DNA of 64,000 nucleotides, taken from the NCBI GenBank assembly GCA_030527545.1, contig JAUNAP010000002.1:186001-250000 (forward strand), in the 5' to 3' direction. This stretch comes from Actinomycetaceae bacterium (GTDB lineage: Bacteria > Actinomycetota > Actinomycetes > Actinomycetales > Actinomycetaceae). Both the position numbers and the translations under genes were made by a program. Positions 8,499 to 17,001 of this stretch are shown here, in pieces; positions within the stretch are counted from its first letter, which is position 1; each line of letters begins with the position of its first letter. Under the pieces are notes generated by a model. That model ran no database searches. It saw only the letters and a program-made list of their open reading frames with translations, and was not told where the DNA came from.

Positions 8499-8547
8499 GT
8501 GAACCCACGGAGGGCGTCGCTGCGTCCCGCGCCCTCCCCAACGTGAC

Positions 8548-8577
8548 GGGGCCGGATCACCCAGGTGATCCGGCCCC
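8548..8577. terminator. Hairpin terminator between convergent units
   Basis: A 13-14 bp perfect inverted repeat, GGGGCCGGATCACC and its complement, with a minimal loop. It lies between the micropeptide operon and the convergent hydrolase gene. A weaker 8-bp hairpin (8509-8516 with 8530-8537) lies just upstream. There is no long T-run. Confidence 0.65.
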
Positions 8578-8598
8578 GAATTCGTGTTCGCACACGCC

Positions 8599-9417
8599 CT
8601 AGGCGCGCACGGGAGTGTAACGCGACACCCACTCCAATGCCTCGGCCCACTCGTCCTCCAGCCCCGAATCGGGGGCCTCGGCGCCGCCGGAAAAACGCGC
8701 GTGGGCGAGCACGGCCTCTTTCGCGTTCTCGGGCAGGTGGGCGCGGGCCTCCTCGGACAGGGGCGCAAGCCCGCGTTCGACGTCGACCTCGTCGAAGAGG
8801 AACAGCGTGGGGATCGTCAAGCCGGCAAGGAGCGGGCCGGGCTCGGCCAGCGACAGGTCGTGCAGCGTCTGCTTCGAGATGATGTAGCGTTCCCTGCGCT
8901 CGGCCGGACCCGCGATGCGTGAGACCGGGGCGAGGGGCGCGTCGTTGGGGATGGCCGTGTGTCCGTGCGATTCGAGCTGGTCGAGCTGGGTGGGGGAGAA
9001 CACCTGGTCCCATTCGATGGAACGCGGCTCGATGACCGGAGAGGTGGCGACAAGTGCGCACGCGGCCTGAGGGCGAGCCTTGAGGGCGGCCTGCGCGCCG
9101 GTACCGTGAGCGTGAATGACGATACGCGAATACCCCTCGTCGGCGAGCCAGGAGGCGACCGAACGCAGATCCTCCACCTCGCGGTCGATGGTGACGACGT
9201 CGTCGTCGGAGGCGCCACAGCCGGAGAAATCGAAGGCCATGGTCGCGTAGCCGCTGGCGCGGTAGCGGGCGCCGAACTGGTCGAACCAGCCGAGCGAATG
9301 GCGGTCGGTGAGGAAGCCGTGGGCGAATAGCACGGCGGCATCGCGGGAATCGACCGGTGCAATAAAGGTGCCGGCGAGCTCGATCCCGCGCGGGGTCATC
9401 ATACGCACGTCACTCAT
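8599..9417 (-). CDS. Alpha/beta hydrolase-fold protein with degenerate active site
   Basis: 272 aa from the ATG at 9417; TACCGT precedes that ATG by 7 nt, so the mRNA is probably leaderless. The fold is recognisable: LFAHGFLTDRHS (oxyanion loop), a FDFSGCGASD turn (GxGxS-like), the nucleophile elbow, and a late FLFDEVD strand. The elbow reads HAHGTGA, so the residue that should be the nucleophilic Ser of G-x-S-x-G is Gly. I also see no DH-type catalytic His near the C-terminus. It may therefore be a non-hydrolytic binding protein or use other chemistry. It is a monocistronic gene convergent with the micropeptide operon. Substrate unknown; it is not a convincing MenH. Confidence 0.82.
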   Translation of the reverse strand: MSDVRMMTPRGIELAGTFIAPVDSRDAAVLFAHGFLTDRHSLGWFDQFGARYRASGYATMAFDFSGCGASDDDVVTIDREVEDLRSVASWLADEGYSRIVIHAHGTGAQAALKARPQAACALVATSPVIEPRSIEWDQVFSPTQLDQLESHGHTAIPNDAPLAPVSRIAGPAERRERYIISKQTLHDLSLAEPGPLLAGLTIPTLFLFDEVDVERGLAPLSEEARAHLPENAKEAVLAHARFSGGAEAPDSGLEDEWAEALEWVSRYTPVRA

Positions 9418-9424
9418 ACGTCCT

Positions 9425-9430
9425 ACGGTA
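9425..9430 (-). promoter_or_regulatory. -10 element TACCGT, leaderless start
   Basis: Minus-strand TACCGT ends 7 nt before the ATG at 9417. Confidence 0.45.
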
Positions 9431-9526
9431 GCGGCACGGCCAGGGAGGCGGGAGGCTCCCACGCATCTTCAGGTAATTCTCAGTAAACGGTCGCGATCTC
9501 GGCGAACGACGCGGGGCCGAGGTTGG

Positions 9527-9532
9527 TAGAAT
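9527..9532 (+). promoter_or_regulatory. -10 element TAGAAT
   Basis: TAGAAT lies 32 nt before the ATG at 9565, placing a short leader that contains the AGAAAGGG ribosome site. Confidence 0.5.
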
Positions 9533-9564
9533 GGGGGGACAACTCGAGGCAGAAAGGGCACCTC

Positions 9565-9876
9565 ATGGGCAAGAAGATGATCGCACTCGTTGGCATCGGC
9601 GCAGGCTACGTCCTCGCTCGCAAGGAGATGCGCGACAATCCCACCGGCCCCGTCGCCACGGCCATCAACAAGGTGACGACGCACCCTAGTGTCGTCAAGG
9701 CTTCTGAAGCCACGAAAGCAAAGGCCCAAGGCGCCCTCAAGAAGCAGGGCGAAGCGGTCACCGATAAGGTCGCGGACATGGTTAAGGAGCGCCTCTTCGG
9801 AGTCGAGCGCAAGCCCGAACCCGACTACGTCGACGTCCAGGTTGAGGAAGTGCGCCCCGCCGACACCCACCGTTAG
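9565..9876 (+). CDS. Small membrane-anchored protein, YtxH-like in layout
   Basis: 103 aa. The ATG at 9565 follows AGAAAGGGCAC. A short hydrophobic N-terminus (KKMIALVGIGAGYVLARKE) is followed by a long charged stretch rich in Lys, Ala and Glu (about 25-80) that should form amphipathic helices. The layout resembles YtxH-type proteins, which are associated with stress, but no specific motif is seen. The stop lies 3 nt before the start of the metal-transporter gene, so the two are co-transcribed and probably translationally coupled. Confidence 0.7.
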   Translation: MGKKMIALVGIGAGYVLARKEMRDNPTGPVATAINKVTTHPSVVKASEATKAKAQGALKKQGEAVTDKVADMVKERLFGVERKPEPDYVDVQVEEVRPADTHR

Positions 9877-9879
9877 GTC

Positions 9880-10926
9880 TTGCGCAACGCTAAACAGCGG
9901 CGGTGGCGCCGCTACCTTGCCGAGGAGCGCCTCGAAGCCGACACCTATCGCACGCTTGCGCGCGAACGCGTGGGGGAAGAACGCGAGATCCTCCTTCAGC
10001 TGTCCCAGGCTGAGGAGCGTCACGAAGCCCACTGGTTGAGTCTCCTTGGTGACGCCGCGCTCCCCGCGCCCAAGGCGCCGTGGACCACGCGGGTCCTCAA
10101 CTATCTCGCGAGGCGATTCGGCTCGGTGTTCGTCTTGGCGACCATGCAGCGCAGCGAGGACCGCACGCGCTATGACCACGACGACGACGTTCCCGACGCG
10201 ATGGCCGCCGACGAGCACATCCACTCCGAGGTCGTGCGCGGTCTCGCTCAGCGTCAACGTACGGCCATGTCGGGTATGTTCCGCGCGGCCGTGTTCGGCA
10301 TGAATGACGGGCTCGTCTCCACGTGCGCCCTCATTTTGGGGGTCATGGGGACAGGTACCGACAAGAATGTCATTATTGCGGCCGGGCTCGCGGGGCTCCT
10401 CGCCGGCGCCTTGTCGATGGGGGCGGGCGAATACATCTCCGTGCACTCCCAGCGGGAGCTGCTCGCGGCCTCCGATCCGCTTCCCCAATCCTCCCAGGTG
10501 CTCGACAAACTAGACATGGACGCCAACGAGCTTGCGCTCGTCTACCGGGCCCGCGGCGTCGAACGCGAGGAGGCGGAGCGCAGGGCCGCCCAGATCTTCA
10601 ACGAAATCCGACGCGGCAGCGAGGTAAGCCTGGGCGAGAAGGCCTCGTCCTTCGACGAAGTCGGCACGGGTATGCGCGCGGCGGTGTCATCGTTTTGCGC
10701 CTTCGCGCTCGGCGCTGCCATTCCGGTGTTGCCCTACCTCACGCCCCTGTCGGTCCCGACCGCTACCATCGCAGCGATCGTGCTGGTGGGCCTCAGTCTC
10801 ATGATCACCGGCGGCACGGTGGGGCTGCTTTCGGGATCTAACCCGGCCCCGCGCGCACTCAGGCAGGTGGCGATCGGTTACGGTGCGGCCGCCATCACCT
10901 ATGCGCTCGGCAGCATTCTCGGATAG
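9880..10926 (+). CDS. VIT1/CCC1-family metal transporter with ferritin-like N-terminal domain
   Basis: 348 aa from a TTG at 9880, placed 3 nt after the previous stop. Residues about 5-60 form a ferritin/rubrerythrin-like half: Glu, Tyr and His spaced as EERLEADTYRTLARE followed by EERHEAHW, able to bind iron. Residues about 125-348 are a VIT1/CCC1 transporter: FGMNDGLVSTCALILGV, an SMGAGEYISVHSQ motif, a long charged loop and two C-terminal hydrophobic pairs. Family members move Fe2+ or Mn2+ out of the cytosol. Fusion of an iron-binding domain to the transporter is known in bacteria and suggests loading of iron before export. The following TRIC-type gene starts 8 nt later in the same operon. 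Confidence 0.88.
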   Translation: MRNAKQRRWRRYLAEERLEADTYRTLARERVGEEREILLQLSQAEERHEAHWLSLLGDAALPAPKAPWTTRVLNYLARRFGSVFVLATMQRSEDRTRYDHDDDVPDAMAADEHIHSEVVRGLAQRQRTAMSGMFRAAVFGMNDGLVSTCALILGVMGTGTDKNVIIAAGLAGLLAGALSMGAGEYISVHSQRELLAASDPLPQSSQVLDKLDMDANELALVYRARGVEREEAERRAAQIFNEIRRGSEVSLGEKASSFDEVGTGMRAAVSSFCAFALGAAIPVLPYLTPLSVPTATIAAIVLVGLSLMITGGTVGLLSGSNPAPRALRQVAIGYGAAAITYALGSILG

Positions 10927-10934
10927 GAGCCGGC

Positions 10935-11765
10935 ATGGCTGACGTTCCGGACGTGACCACCCTGCTCGATCCGACGACGGTCGAACACGTATTCCGCGCG
11001 GTAGATCTCATCGGCGTGGGCTGCAACGGAGTCATCGGCGGGCGGGTCGCCAGGCAGATGCGTTTCGATGCAGTCGGTTTCGCGACCCTGGCTATCATGT
11101 CGGCCCTCGGCGGCGGCATCGTGCGCGACCTCATGCTCAATACCGTCCCGGTGGCGCTTACCGACCCCTTTTACCTGGGGACCGCACTGGCGGGGGCGAC
11201 CGTCGCGTTCTTGTGGAAACTCGATTCGCGCTGGTCGGGTCGCATCATCTTGCTCTTCGACGGGCTCGTCCTCGGGTGCTGGTCGGCGACGGGGGCATCG
11301 AAGGCTCTCACCCTCGGATTCGACGTGATGCCGGCGATCCTCATGGGCCTGCTGACAGCCGTGGGCGGATCCATGATCCGCGACGTGTCCGTGGGACGCA
11401 TCCCGCGGGTGTTTGGAGGAAACAACCTCTACGCCACGCCCGCGGTCGTCGCCGCGCTGATCCAAATTGTCGCCCAGAAATCCGGCGCCCCAAGCTTGGG
11501 GATGGGCCTGGCCATCGTCATCGGGCTCGGTTTCACTCTCCTGGCCCACCGTCGTCGCTGGCAGCTGCCGCCGGCGCCCGAGCGCACGATCACGCTCACC
11601 CCGGCACAGCTCAAACGCCTTCTGCGCCTGCGTAACATGCGTTTACGCAAGGCATCGACGGGCAAGGGCTACGTCGTCACCATTTCCGACAGCGACCCCG
11701 TGTGGGCCCAAATCGAGATCGACAGCGACGATAGCGGAGAACCGCCCCAGCCCGCCGGCGCCTAA
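10935..11765 (+). CDS. TRIC-type cation channel family membrane protein
   Basis: 276 aa; the ATG at 10935 follows GGATAGGAGCC. Two repeats of a three-helix unit are visible, each with the family signature: GGGIVRDLML near residue 55 and GGSMIRDVSVGRIP near residue 145. This is the YadS/UPF0126 layout, whose structural relatives are trimeric intracellular cation channels selective for K+ or Na+. An unusual charged C-terminal tail (about 215-276) follows the last helix. It is the last gene of the 9565-11765 operon and its stop overlaps the stop of the convergent nuclease gene. Confidence 0.88.
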   Translation: MADVPDVTTLLDPTTVEHVFRAVDLIGVGCNGVIGGRVARQMRFDAVGFATLAIMSALGGGIVRDLMLNTVPVALTDPFYLGTALAGATVAFLWKLDSRWSGRIILLFDGLVLGCWSATGASKALTLGFDVMPAILMGLLTAVGGSMIRDVSVGRIPRVFGGNNLYATPAVVAALIQIVAQKSGAPSLGMGLAIVIGLGFTLLAHRRRWQLPPAPERTITLTPAQLKRLLRLRNMRLRKASTGKGYVVTISDSDPVWAQIEIDSDDSGEPPQPAGA

Positions 11766-12535
11766 GAGGAGGGAAGCTTCTCGTTGGGGCACGAGGCCGC
11801 GACCTTGGCCATCGCCAGACGCTCAGGCTCGTTGACGCTGAGCCCCCACGCGCGCTTGACGGCGACCTGGCGGGCGACATAGGCGCAGCGGAAGCCCTCG
11901 TTGGGGGGAAGCCAGACGTCCGCGGAGGCTGCCCCTTTCGCCTGATTCGCCTCCCCCTCAGCTGCCAGCAGGTTGAGCGGGTCGTTGGCAAAGCGACGGC
12001 GTTCAAGATCGGACCACTCGGCCGCGCCCGACCTCCACGCATCCGCCAGGGCGACGACGTGGTCGATCTGGATGGCCTCGGAGGTCTTCGGGCCGCGCAC
12101 GAACGAGAGGTGACGGCCCGTGTAGGGGTCGACGAAGTCACCCGATAGGACGACGCACCCGCGCGTGCCCGGCTTCGTCACGACGTTAGTGAGGTCGCGG
12201 GCGAGAATGTCGTTGCGCGTGTCGCAGCCATTGCGGTCTTCGTCGGCCCAGGCCGGGCCAAAGGCCTCGCGGCGATAGTCGAAACGGCGCGTTTCTTCGC
12301 GTAAGGGCAGCTGAGAGATCGCCTGCATGAGGTCGGTGCGGGCTGAGGAGTCGATGACGTGTTGAGAATCCGGCGACAAGACGATGTCGTAGCCGGCTGG
12401 CAGCGACCAGTGCGACCAGGAGAGAGGCCGACGACCGAGGTCACTTGCCGACGCCCACGCGAGAACGAGGAGGATCGCAGCGATGACGATGAGCGTGGGC
12501 AGGCGACTGGAAGGCTCACTCGATCGACTCACCAC
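11762..12535 (-). CDS. Exported HNH endonuclease (DUF1524/GmrSD-type)
   Basis: 257 aa from a GTG at 12535. Residues about 13-30 form a hydrophobic anchor or uncleaved signal. The nuclease domain carries IQIDHVVALADAW (the His-containing strand of the HNH motif) and NDPLNLLAAEGEANQAKG (Asn and Asn/Lys of the second half). Two pairs of Cys (near NGCDT and RGCVV, and FRCAY with ASCPN) suit an extracytoplasmic fold. Secreted proteins of this kind are common in actinobacteria and are thought to degrade external DNA. The 3' end overlaps the convergent TRIC gene by 4 bp. Confidence 0.85.
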   Translation of the reverse strand: MVSRSSEPSSRLPTLIVIAAILLVLAWASASDLGRRPLSWSHWSLPAGYDIVLSPDSQHVIDSSARTDLMQAISQLPLREETRRFDYRREAFGPAWADEDRNGCDTRNDILARDLTNVVTKPGTRGCVVLSGDFVDPYTGRHLSFVRGPKTSEAIQIDHVVALADAWRSGAAEWSDLERRRFANDPLNLLAAEGEANQAKGAASADVWLPPNEGFRCAYVARQVAVKRAWGLSVNEPERLAMAKVAASCPNEKLPSS

Positions 12536-12618
12536 TCCAGGATGCCACCGGCACAGTGGCGACGCACGACGCGGGCGCGCCTGGGGAAAACACGACGGTC
12601 GGCGGTTTAATGGGAGGG

Positions 12619-15171
12619 GTGGAGAAGCGAGACAGACTGTGGGACAACCTCACCGCCACGGGTTTACCCGTCGCGGACAGACTCGACGAGCTCACATCCC
12701 TCCCCCGCGGTGGACGCCTCGTCGTCGAAGCCCCTCCTGGTACGGGCAAGACCACGCTCATTCCGGCCGCCCTCGCGGCCCTAGGTTACCGGCGGGTCGT
12801 GTGCACGCAGCCGAGGCGTGTTGCCGCCCAGTCCGCGGCGGCGCGGATAGCCGAGATCACCCACACCAGACTCGGAGACCTCGCCGGCTACACCGTTCGT
12901 GGCGCCGTGACAACGAGGAGGAACACCCCGGTCGACCAGTGCACCGCGCAGATCCTCACCCGCCGTCTCGTCGATGATCCCTTCGCCAGCGATATTGACG
13001 CCATCGTCATCGACGAGGTCCACGAGCACTCGCTCGCGAGCGACATCGCCCTCGCCCTGGCCGAGCAGGCACAGTCAGCACGCGAGGATCTCCTCCTCGT
13101 CGCCATGTCGGCCACCCTCGATGCCGCGGGTCTCGCCGACCTCCTCAAGGCGCGCACGTGGCGCGTCGAGGCCCCCGTTTTTCCCCTCGACATCACCTAC
13201 GAGCCCATCGCCCACAACCGCCCCATGCTGGGCCTGGCGGGTGCGGATCGAGGATTCCTCGATCACGTCGCGCGCGTGGCCGCCAGGGAAGTCGACACCG
13301 AGCGAGGCGACGTGCTCGTCTTCGTCGCTTCGGCGCGAGACGTCGACCTCACCGCCCGGGCGATCTCGGCTGCGGTGCCGTCGCGCCGGGTCGACACCCT
13401 GCACGGGCGTCTGCCCTTTGAACATCAGCGGCGTGTGCTCACCGCCCACACAGGGCCCGCCCGGGTCATCGTCTCGACGTCCCTCGCCGAATCCTCGGTG
13501 ACAATCCCCGGCGTACGCTGCGTCGTCGACTCCGGGCTCGCCCGCGAACCCTACTTCTCGGCCGCACGCGGCATCGGGGGACTCGCCACAGTCAGCGAAT
13601 CGCGGGCGTCGGGGACCCAGCGGGCCGGTCGGGCCGCGCGAGAGGCACCCGGAAGAACCATCCGCTGTTTCAGCGAGGCACACTGGGCACGACTCCCCGC
13701 GTTCACACCCCCGGAGGCGGCGGCCAGCGACCTCACAGATGCCGCGCTCACCCTCGCCGCGTGGGGAGCACCTCGCGGGATCGGTCTCGCCCTTGCACAC
13801 CCTCTGCCGGCCCCGGCTCTCGACAGCGCCGAAGCGACCCTTGCACTCCTCGGCGCCATCGACGACGATGGCCACCCGACACCGCAGGGGCGCCGCTACC
13901 TCACTACGCCGACGTCCGTGCGGCACGCGCGGGCCCTCGAGGCCGGGAGCAGGCGGGCCGGGGTTCGCCGCGCTGCCGAGGTCGTTGCCGCTCTCAGTCT
14001 CGGCTTACGCGCACCCGACGCCGACATGCGTCCCCTGCTTAGTGCTCTGCGCGCGGGAGGTCACCCGAGTTCGAGTGAGTGGCGTCGCCTCGTGACGCGT
14101 CTCGAACGCGAGTGCGAACCCGTGACCGACGCGGATCTTGCGGGGCAACAGGCCGACGCCTGGGTGCTCGCCTGCGCCTACCCAGACCGGATCGCCAAAG
14201 CCCGCGGGGGTATGGCGCAGGGCGAGTCCGCCCGCGCCTACGGTCTCACCGGAGGTACCGGTGCGGCGCTGCCGGCCACCAGCCCGCTCGCGGTTGAGGA
14301 GTGGATCGTCGTCGCCGACCTGGCCGTGTCCGACAACGCAGTGGCCGGAGCATCGGGTGCCCTCGTGCGTGCGGGCTTGCCGATCGACGCGGAGGAAGCC
14401 CGGCTGGCCGGCGAAGGTGCCCGGCATAGCCGTCTCGAGGCCGACATCGTTGACGCTCGGGTGAGGGTCCGCGAGATTGACCTGCTCGGAGCCATCGAGC
14501 TTTCGAGGCGTCCCGTCGGGCCGAGCGCGCAGGCGGTGCGGGAGCTCGTCTCCAAGGCCGTCGAGAAGGACACGGTGATCCCCGGCGGCTCGAAGCCCGC
14601 CATCATCGAGTGGCCGGCTTCGGCTCTTCGCCTGCATGCCCGCCTCCTCGCACTCCATCGTGCCCTGGGACAACCCTGGCCCGACGTGTCGCGTGAGGCG
14701 CTCACCCGCAGTGCCTCTCAATGGTTAGCGCCCGTGTGGCAGGCCCTCGCGGCAGGGCGAGCCGCAGATTCTCGCCTCCTGCTCGCCTGCCTGCGCGGTC
14801 TCATCCCCTGGCAGGAGGTCGCGCGCTTTGACGAGCTTGCCCCCGAGACCCTCGAGCTACCTTCCGGCAGAAACGTCGAACTCGACTATGGCTCTGACGG
14901 ATCCGTCACCGCGCGCGCCAAGCTCCAAGAATGCTTCGGCTGGAGGGAGAATCCCGCGATTGCTGACGGGCGGATCCGCGTCGTTGTCGATCTACTCGAC
15001 CCCGCTGGCCGCATCGTTGCCCATAGCGCCGATCTTGGCTTCTTTTGGCGTGAGGTCTACCCGAGCGTGCGCGCGGAAAAGCGCGGCCGCTACCCGAAGC
15101 ACCCGTGGCCCGAGGACCCCTTGAGTGCGACGGCGACCGCGAAGACGAACGCCCGCCGCCCCCGGAAATGA
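12619..15171 (+). CDS. hrpB: ATP-dependent helicase HrpB
   Basis: 850 aa from the GTG at 12619, which lies 7 nt after TTTAAT; in-frame starts at 12610 (ATG) and 12556 (GTG) would add 3 or 21 residues. Motifs: APPGTGKTT (38-46), CTQPRRVAAQS, DEVHEHS (132-138, a DExH variant), SATLD, STSLAESSVTIPG, and QRAGRAAR (motif VI). The C-terminal HrpB-specific domain includes FGWRENPAIADG and ends with HPWPEDP. Length fits the family (about 820-860 aa). HrpB is a DExH RNA helicase of poorly known role. The gene ends in a hairpin whose left arm is part of its own coding sequence. Confidence 0.95.
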   Translation: MEKRDRLWDNLTATGLPVADRLDELTSLPRGGRLVVEAPPGTGKTTLIPAALAALGYRRVVCTQPRRVAAQSAAARIAEITHTRLGDLAGYTVRGAVTTRRNTPVDQCTAQILTRRLVDDPFASDIDAIVIDEVHEHSLASDIALALAEQAQSAREDLLLVAMSATLDAAGLADLLKARTWRVEAPVFPLDITYEPIAHNRPMLGLAGADRGFLDHVARVAAREVDTERGDVLVFVASARDVDLTARAISAAVPSRRVDTLHGRLPFEHQRRVLTAHTGPARVIVSTSLAESSVTIPGVRCVVDSGLAREPYFSAARGIGGLATVSESRASGTQRAGRAAREAPGRTIRCFSEAHWARLPAFTPPEAAASDLTDAALTLAAWGAPRGIGLALAHPLPAPALDSAEATLALLGAIDDDGHPTPQGRRYLTTPTSVRHARALEAGSRRAGVRRAAEVVAALSLGLRAPDADMRPLLSALRAGGHPSSSEWRRLVTRLERECEPVTDADLAGQQADAWVLACAYPDRIAKARGGMAQGESARAYGLTGGTGAALPATSPLAVEEWIVVADLAVSDNAVAGASGALVRAGLPIDAEEARLAGEGARHSRLEADIVDARVRVREIDLLGAIELSRRPVGPSAQAVRELVSKAVEKDTVIPGGSKPAIIEWPASALRLHARLLALHRALGQPWPDVSREALTRSASQWLAPVWQALAAGRAADSRLLLACLRGLIPWQEVARFDELAPETLELPSGRNVELDYGSDGSVTARAKLQECFGWRENPAIADGRIRVVVDLLDPAGRIVAHSADLGFFWREVYPSVRAEKRGRYPKHPWPEDPLSATATAKTNARRPRK

Positions 15172-15188
15172 CCGGACGCGGCGGGCGT
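15149..15188. terminator. Bidirectional hairpin terminator hrpB / pgm
   Basis: An 11-bp inverted repeat (15149-15159 with 15178-15188); the hrpB stop codon lies in the 18-nt loop. It separates the convergent hrpB and pgm genes, whose stops are only 31 nt apart. Confidence 0.55.
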
Positions 15189-15202
15189 GGGAGGCACGCG
15201 GG

Positions 15203-16885
15203 CTAGGCGAGGGCCTGAGCAACGACCTCCTTGGCCTCAGCAACGACCCTCTCGAGGTGATCGGGGCCGTTGAAAGACTCGGCGTAGATCTTGTAGATGT
15301 CCTCCGTGCCCGACGGGCGCGCGGCGAACCACGCCGCATCGGTAGTCACCTTGAGGCCACCGATTTCCGCGTCGTTGCCGGGGGCACGCACGAGCTTCGC
15401 CGTGATCTCGTCGCCGGCGAGCGTGGTCGCCTGCACGTCGTCGGCCGACAGTTTCTTGAGCTTCGCCTTTTCCTCCGCGTTCGCGGCGGCCTCGACGCGG
15501 GTGTAAGACGACTCCCCAAAGCGTTCGACCTGTTCGCGGTGGAGCTGCGAGGGCGTCTTCCCGGTGACGGCGAGGATCTCGGAGGCGAGGAGACACAAGA
15601 TGATGCCGTCCTTGTCGGTGCTCCACACCGTCCCGTCGAAGCGCAGGAAGGACGCGCCCGCGCTCTCCTCTCCGCCGAAACCAACCGAGCCGTCGAGGAG
15701 ACCCGGCACGAAATACTTGAATCCCACGGGCACTTCGATGAGTTCGCGTCCCAGGTGGGCGGCGACCTTGTCGATGAGCGAGGACGAGACGAGGGTCTTG
15801 CCGATTGCGCAATCGGAGCGCCACCCGTCGCGGTGAGTGTAGAGGTATTCGATGGCGACGGCCAGATAGTGGTTGGGGTTCATGAGGCCGTCGGGAGTGA
15901 CGATGCCGTGACGATCCGAGTCGGTGTCGTTGCCCGTCGCGATGTCGTAGCGGGTCTGCCCGTCCTCGTTAGGTTCCATGCGCTCGAGCAGGGAAGCCAT
16001 GGCGTGAGGCGAGGAGCAGTCCATGCGGATCTTGCCGTCCCAGTCGAGTGTCATGAAACGGAAGGTCGGGTCGATGTCGGGGTTGACGACCTCAAGGTCG
16101 AGGCCGTAGCGTTCCGCGATCGCCTGCCAGTAGTCGACAGACGCGCCGCCGAGCGGGTCGGCGCCGATGCGCACGCCGGCCTTACGGATGGCCTCCATGT
16201 CGATGATGGAGCCAAGGTCGTCGACGTAGGCGGTGCGGAAGTCGTAGCGCTTGACGGCGGGGTTGCGATCGGGGTCGATGTCGGCGTCGTCGGCGCGGTC
16301 CACGCCGTCCCACCCCTCACGCAAGATCTCGTTGGCACGGTCGGCGATCCAGCCCGTGGCGTCGGTGTCGGCGGGGCCGCCGTGGGGCGGGTTGTATTTG
16401 AAACCGCCGTCGCGCGGGGGGTTGTGCGAGGGCGTGATGACGATACCGTCGGCGAGGCCCGGTCCGTCTTGGCGCAGACCCTCGGCAGAACCGGCCCCGT
16501 TGGCACGCAAGATGGCGTGGGAGATCGCCGGTGTTGGCACGAAGGAGCCCCGCGAGTCGATGTGGACGTCGACACCGTTGGCGACGAGCACCTCAAGCGC
16601 CGTCTTATGGGCGGGCTCGGAGAGCGCATGCGAGTCGCGTCCCATGAAGAGGGGGCCGTCGTAGCCCTTCATCGTCCGATAGTCGACGATCGCCTGCGTG
16701 ATGGCCGCGATGTGGGCCTCGTTGAAGGCGGTGTCGAGGGACGAGCCGCGATGCCCGGACGTACCGAAGGAGACAGCCTGACCGGGAATGTCGGGATCGG
16801 GGACGAGGTCGTAGTAGGCGGAAAGGACCGCATCGACGTCGATGAGGTCCGCTGACGTGGCGAGAGTTCCAGCTCGATCATGCAT
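15203..16885 (-). CDS. pgm: Phosphoglucomutase (alpha-D-glucose phosphate-specific)
   Basis: 560 aa from the ATG at 16885; longer in-frame starts would extend into the upstream region. It interconverts glucose-1-phosphate and glucose-6-phosphate for glycogen, nucleotide-sugar and cell-wall synthesis. Visible motifs: SFGTSGHRG (39-47), the phosphoserine loop TPSHNP with catalytic Ser153, the metal-binding DSDRHG near residue 320, the sugar-binding GEESAGASF, and the phosphate-binding [12 protein letters not shown] near the C-terminus. Length agrees with the 540-560 aa family. It is transcribed alone, divergent from the glycosyltransferase gene. Confidence 0.96.
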   Translation of the reverse strand: MHDRAGTLATSADLIDVDAVLSAYYDLVPDPDIPGQAVSFGTSGHRGSSLDTAFNEAHIAAITQAIVDYRTMKGYDGPLFMGRDSHALSEPAHKTALEVLVANGVDVHIDSRGSFVPTPAISHAILRANGAGSAEGLRQDGPGLADGIVITPSHNPPRDGGFKYNPPHGGPADTDATGWIADRANEILREGWDGVDRADDADIDPDRNPAVKRYDFRTAYVDDLGSIIDMEAIRKAGVRIGADPLGGASVDYWQAIAERYGLDLEVVNPDIDPTFRFMTLDWDGKIRMDCSSPHAMASLLERMEPNEDGQTRYDIATGNDTDSDRHGIVTPDGLMNPNHYLAVAIEYLYTHRDGWRSDCAIGKTLVSSSLIDKVAAHLGRELIEVPVGFKYFVPGLLDGSVGFGGEESAGASFLRFDGTVWSTDKDGIILCLLASEILAVTGKTPSQLHREQVERFGESSYTRVEAAANAEEKAKLKKLSADDVQATTLAGDEITAKLVRAPGNDAEIGGLKVTTDAAWFAARPSGTEDIYKIYAESFNGPDHLERVVAEAKEVVAQALA

Positions 16886-16989
16886 GTGTCCATTGTTACA
16901 CCTTCGCCACGTGATCTCAGCGGATATCGTGGCCGCGAACACGCTCGAGTGAGGAGGGATCATCCCTGCACGCGGGTGAGCGAAAGCGA

Positions 16990-16995
16990 TAGGGT
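16990..16995 (+). promoter_or_regulatory. -10 element TAGGGT, leaderless start
   Basis: TAGGGT ends 6 nt before the GTG at 17002. Confidence 0.5.
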
Positions 16996-17001
16996 TGACG
17001 C

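Noticed and set aside
8599..9417. The hydrolase as the missing MenH
   Set aside because: No nucleophilic Ser or catalytic His and no MenH-specific motifs; it lies 25 kb from the men genes.
15125..16855. A 576-codon open frame antisense to pgm
   Set aside because: pgm has all catalytic motifs; the opposite frame is a compositional shadow.
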